This document shows positions 62,019 to 64,000 of a DNA stretch of 64,000 bases, in pieces. Each line of letters opens with the position of its first letter. The first letter of the stretch is position 1. This DNA comes from JBDREC01 sp043820105 [NCBI: Pseudomonadota bacterium] (GTDB taxonomy: Bacteria > Bdellovibrionota_F > JAHFAK01). The notes under the pieces are model-generated. The model saw only the letters and a program-made list of their open reading frames with translations, was not told the origin of the DNA and did no database searches. The stretch is taken from assembly GCA_043820105.1 (NCBI GenBank), contig JBDREC010000049.1, positions 1 through 64,000 of the forward strand. The letters are read 5' to 3'. The position numbers and the translations under genes were made by a program.

Positions 62019-62942
62019 ATGGTTCATAAGGTTATTATTCTTGGTTCAGGTCCAGCGGGTTTAACTGCTTCTATTTATTGCGGAAGAGCAAGATTAGAAC
62101 CCATCTGTATTGCCGGGTCAATGCCTGGTGGACAATTAATGTTTACAACAAAAGTTGAAAATTTTCCTGGTTATCCTGATGGAATAATGGGTCAGGATTT
62201 GATGGAGAATATGGAAAAGCATGCAACCAATTTTGGGACAAAGTTTATCAAGAAAAATGCAACAAAATTAGATTTGTCCAAGCGTCCATATAAGGTTTTT
62301 GTTAGTGATGAAGAATATGAAACTGACAGTATAATTATTGCCACAGGAGCTTTTTCAAAAATGCTAGGTCTTCCCAATGAAAAAGATTTAATTGGAAAGG
62401 GTTTATCAACTTGCGCTGTTTGTGATGGTTTCTTTTTTAGAGGCAAAGACGTTGCAATCGTGGGCGGTGGAGATTCAGCTCTTGAAGAAGCACTATTTTT
62501 ATCTAGATTTGCTAATAAAGTTACCATTATCCATAGAAGAGATGCCTTTAGAGCTTCAAAGGCAATGCAAGAAAGAATAAAAAGAGACTCAAAAATTGAA
62601 GTATTATGGAATAGTACTATTTCTGGGTATTTGGGAGACGAATACCTGGAAGGTCTAAAAATAAAAAATGTAAAAACAAGCGAAGAAAAAGACCATAATT
62701 TTGATGGTGTCTTTTTGGCAATTGGTCATATTCCTAACACTGATGTTTTTAAAGATTCGCTGGAAACTGATGATGAAGGTTATATAAAGGTTAATAATGT
62801 TACAAAAACTAATGTGTTAGGTGTTTTTGTAGCTGGAGATGTTAAAGACAGACATTATAAGCAAGCAATAACTGCAGCCGGCTCAGGTTGCCAAGCGGCC
62901 CTTGATTGCGAGCGTTGGCTTGAAGAAGAATGCCTTTGTTAG
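62019..62942 (+). CDS. trxB: Thioredoxin reductase
   Basis: 307 residues. FAD motif G-S-G-P-A-G-L, redox pair C-A-V-C-D-G, NADPH motif V-G-G-G-D-S-A-L-E-E-A with H-R-R-D-A-F-R-A, and C-terminal F-V-A-G-D-V. The intact NADPH motifs argue for a classical NADPH enzyme despite the neighbouring ferredoxin. It regenerates thioredoxin, which in turn supports Tpx (29338). GAGGAG precedes the ATG. Confidence 0.96.
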   Translation: MVHKVIILGSGPAGLTASIYCGRARLEPICIAGSMPGGQLMFTTKVENFPGYPDGIMGQDLMENMEKHATNFGTKFIKKNATKLDLSKRPYKVFVSDEEYETDSIIIATGAFSKMLGLPNEKDLIGKGLSTCAVCDGFFFRGKDVAIVGGGDSALEEALFLSRFANKVTIIHRRDAFRASKAMQERIKRDSKIEVLWNSTISGYLGDEYLEGLKIKNVKTSEEKDHNFDGVFLAIGHIPNTDVFKDSLETDDEGYIKVNNVTKTNVLGVFVAGDVKDRHYKQAITAAGSGCQAALDCERWLEEECLC

Positions 62943-62970
62943 TTTTGATTTAAAATTTAGTTACTTTTTC

Positions 62971-62998
62971 TTGACACTTTTTGAAAAAAATAGATATT
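62971..62998 (+). promoter_or_regulatory. Promoter of tRNA-His (TTGACA-16-GATATT)
   Basis: Perfect -35 TTGACA at 62971-62976 with GATATT at 62993-62998, 16 bp apart, just upstream of the tRNA. Confidence 0.65.
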
Positions 62999-63013
62999 CA
63001 ACACACAAAATAT

Positions 63014-63088
63014 GGTGGGTGTAGCTCAGCTGGTTAGAGCATCAGATTGTGGTTCTGAGGGCCGGGGGTTCGAATCCCCTCACTCACC
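63014..63088 (+). tRNA. tRNA-His (GTG)
   Basis: A complete cloverleaf with anticodon GTG at 63049-63051 in a T-T-G-T-G-G-T loop. Acceptor stem GTGGGTG pairs with CACTCAC, and an extra 5' G (63014) faces the discriminator C (63088), the identity element of tRNA-His. T loop GGTTCGAATCC is standard. The 3' CCA is not encoded. Confidence 0.98.
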
Positions 63089-63090
63089 TT

Positions 63091-63136
63091 ATAAAACAAA
63101 AGCCCTGAAGTGGAAACTTTAGGGCTTTTGTTTTAT
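63091..63136 (+). terminator. Rho-independent terminator after tRNA-His
   Basis: ATAAAACAAAAGCCCTGAAG pairs with CTTTAGGGCTTTTGTTTTAT, a nearly perfect 19-20-bp stem with T-rich 3' side. It works in both directions. Confidence 0.9.
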
Positions 63137-63284
63137 CGTTCAATACTAAAAACCCAAACTCAATACTTCCCTTTCCTATTGAACTTGATTTATAAACTCG
63201 ATCTAAGATTTTGATTTTTATGTGTATTTTTTGAAAGTTATTATTTAAATTTGATAAATAGGCTGTATTTTAAAAAAATACTAT

Positions 63285-63719
63285 TTGGAAAAAGTCTTTA
63301 CGATTTTCAAATTATTTAGTATAGATTGTATTAGAGATGAAAATATTGCAAAAACAATTGTAAAGCTATTCAAAGAACATAATCGCATTTTAATTGTCTA
63401 TGGGGCAGGGCATTTAATTGAGCTGGATAGACTACTTGTTAAAATGCTTGCTAAACCGGTGCTTGAAGTTGCAAATCAATCTAAATTTAACCCAGTAAGT
63501 GATAAAGATTTTAGAAATAATAAAATACATAATAAGAACTACAAAAACAGTTTAATAATCCAAATAAAACAATCTAGCCTAGATATCTTCATCATAAAAA
63601 ACGAGAATAAATATTTTGTTAGGCACTATAAATACTATGATTTATTGGGAAAGAAACTCAATGAGTTTGAATTTGAATCGCTTCGAGAATTAAATGAGGA
63701 TTTGAAAAAGTGGTATTAA
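63285..63719 (+). pseudogene. TraB/DUF5694-like protein, apparently lacking its N-terminal half
   Basis: 144 codons from a TTG with no ribosome site. R-D-E-N-I-A-K-T-I-V-K then R-I-L-I-V-Y-G-A-G-H-L-I-E-L-D-R-L-L is the C-terminal signature of TraB/GumN-type and DUF5694 proteins (R-x-x-x-I-A-x-x-I plus Y-G-A-G-H). Full members have about 150-250 residues before it, including a conserved G-x-x-H near the N-terminus, which is missing. The rest of the frame is a Lys-rich domain. It is likely a 5'-truncated remnant, though expression cannot be excluded. Confidence 0.55.
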
Positions 63720-63731
63720 TAAGCTAATTAT

Positions 63732-63827
63732 TTAAGCAGCTAACAATTCAAGCACCTTCCCAATTTCATTATAAACCTCATATCTCAAAAAGTTGCGATA
63801 TTCGTCAACAAGGGGACCTTTTTCGTG
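63732..63827 (-). pseudogene. C-terminal gene fragment (about 31 codons)
   Basis: Minus-strand frame G-P-L-V-D-E-Y-R-N-F-L-R-Y-E-V-Y-N-E-I-G-K-V-L-E-L-L, ending A-A and TAA. It looks like a genuine protein end, but it is cut on its upstream side by the CTAGGTCTAG repeat at 63831. Parent family not recognised. Confidence 0.4.
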
Positions 63828-63830
63828 GTT

Positions 63831-63856
63831 CTAGGTCTAGTTGCTAGGTCTAGAGC
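63831..63856. repeat. CTAGGTCTAG direct repeat
   Basis: CTAGGTCTAG twice, separated by TTG, at the breakpoint of the preceding gene fragment. Nothing is recognised in the remaining AT-rich 144 bp to the end of the window. Confidence 0.6.
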
Positions 63857-64000
63857 TTATTTCAAATACTTTTCATTATTATTTTAATTTATCTAGAAAT
63901 TAAAAAGTAATTTTATATTTTGTTTGAGGGCCTATTCCTAATTTTTGAATGAAAGATTGTTCAAGAAGAATGTTGATTGTATGAATTATTGTTCTTCTAG

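Noticed and set aside
62019-62942. Idea that TrxB is a ferredoxin-dependent flavin reductase because a ferredoxin gene precedes it.
   Set aside because: The NADPH-binding G-G-G-D-S-A and H-R-R-D-x-F-R motifs are intact, unlike in known ferredoxin-dependent types.

Overview
The window comes from an AT-rich (about 30% GC by eye), diderm, probably uncultured bacterium. Signs are lipoprotein signal sequences, a C-terminal outer-membrane-type barrel, an mreBCD operon, sigma-54 promoters with a matching enhancer-binding protein, and frequent TTG starts. Phylum cannot be fixed from this sequence. Intergenic tandem micro-repeats recall those of cyanobacteria and some uncultured lineages, but this is not proof.

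Layout. 1-1630 is a graveyard of mobile DNA: an IS21-like end cutting a GIY-YIG gene, and a decayed IS66-type element inside a DUF1016 nuclease gene. 1.9-4.4 kb has rmuC and small unknowns. 4.6-10.5 kb is a tandemly duplicated two-gene signalling module (PilZ-like domain plus methyltransferase, then a membrane class III nucleotide cyclase). The two cyclases have lost opposite halves of the catalytic site, which suggests an obligate heterodimer. 10.6-15 kb encodes exported proteins of unknown role, one behind a sigma-54 promoter.

15.2-25.8 kb is the most striking part. Three tiny Lys-rich peptides share a C-terminal K-A-(L/I)-R-P-x-Y motif. With them are a radical SAM/SPASM enzyme, an HExxPGHH peptidase and an MFS exporter. 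Directly upstream is a regulator of about 1,960 residues: degenerate tyrosine recombinase, Ser/Thr kinase, STAND-like ATPase, TPRs, GAF, sigma-54 AAA+ and Fis helix. A sigma-54 promoter precedes two of the peptides. I read this as an undescribed, regulated RiPP (modified peptide) system. A 173-bp GC-rich imperfect palindrome sits in the regulator leader.

26-36 kb mixes exported proteins (Ca-binding TSP3 repeats, helical repeat, nucleotidase-like barrel fusion) with metabolism (tpx, fructose-bisphosphatase, tatD, tcdA). 36-39 kb holds a small peptide gene facing a membrane protein and an ABC exporter fused to a degenerate GGDEF domain. 39-47 kb includes a frameshifted lipase, mreBCD, a RNase Z-like protein, a CHASE2 histidine kinase and rlmE. 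47-50.5 kb is thrS-infC-rpmI-rplT, with infC apparently starting at ATA. 50.5-57 kb has three paralogous lipoproteins with long Gly-Asp linkers and RCC1 or SBBP propellers. 57-63 kb has a lipid kinase, thrC-thrB plus an unknown partner, two ferredoxins (one only 57 residues), trxB and tRNA-His. The window ends in gene fragments.
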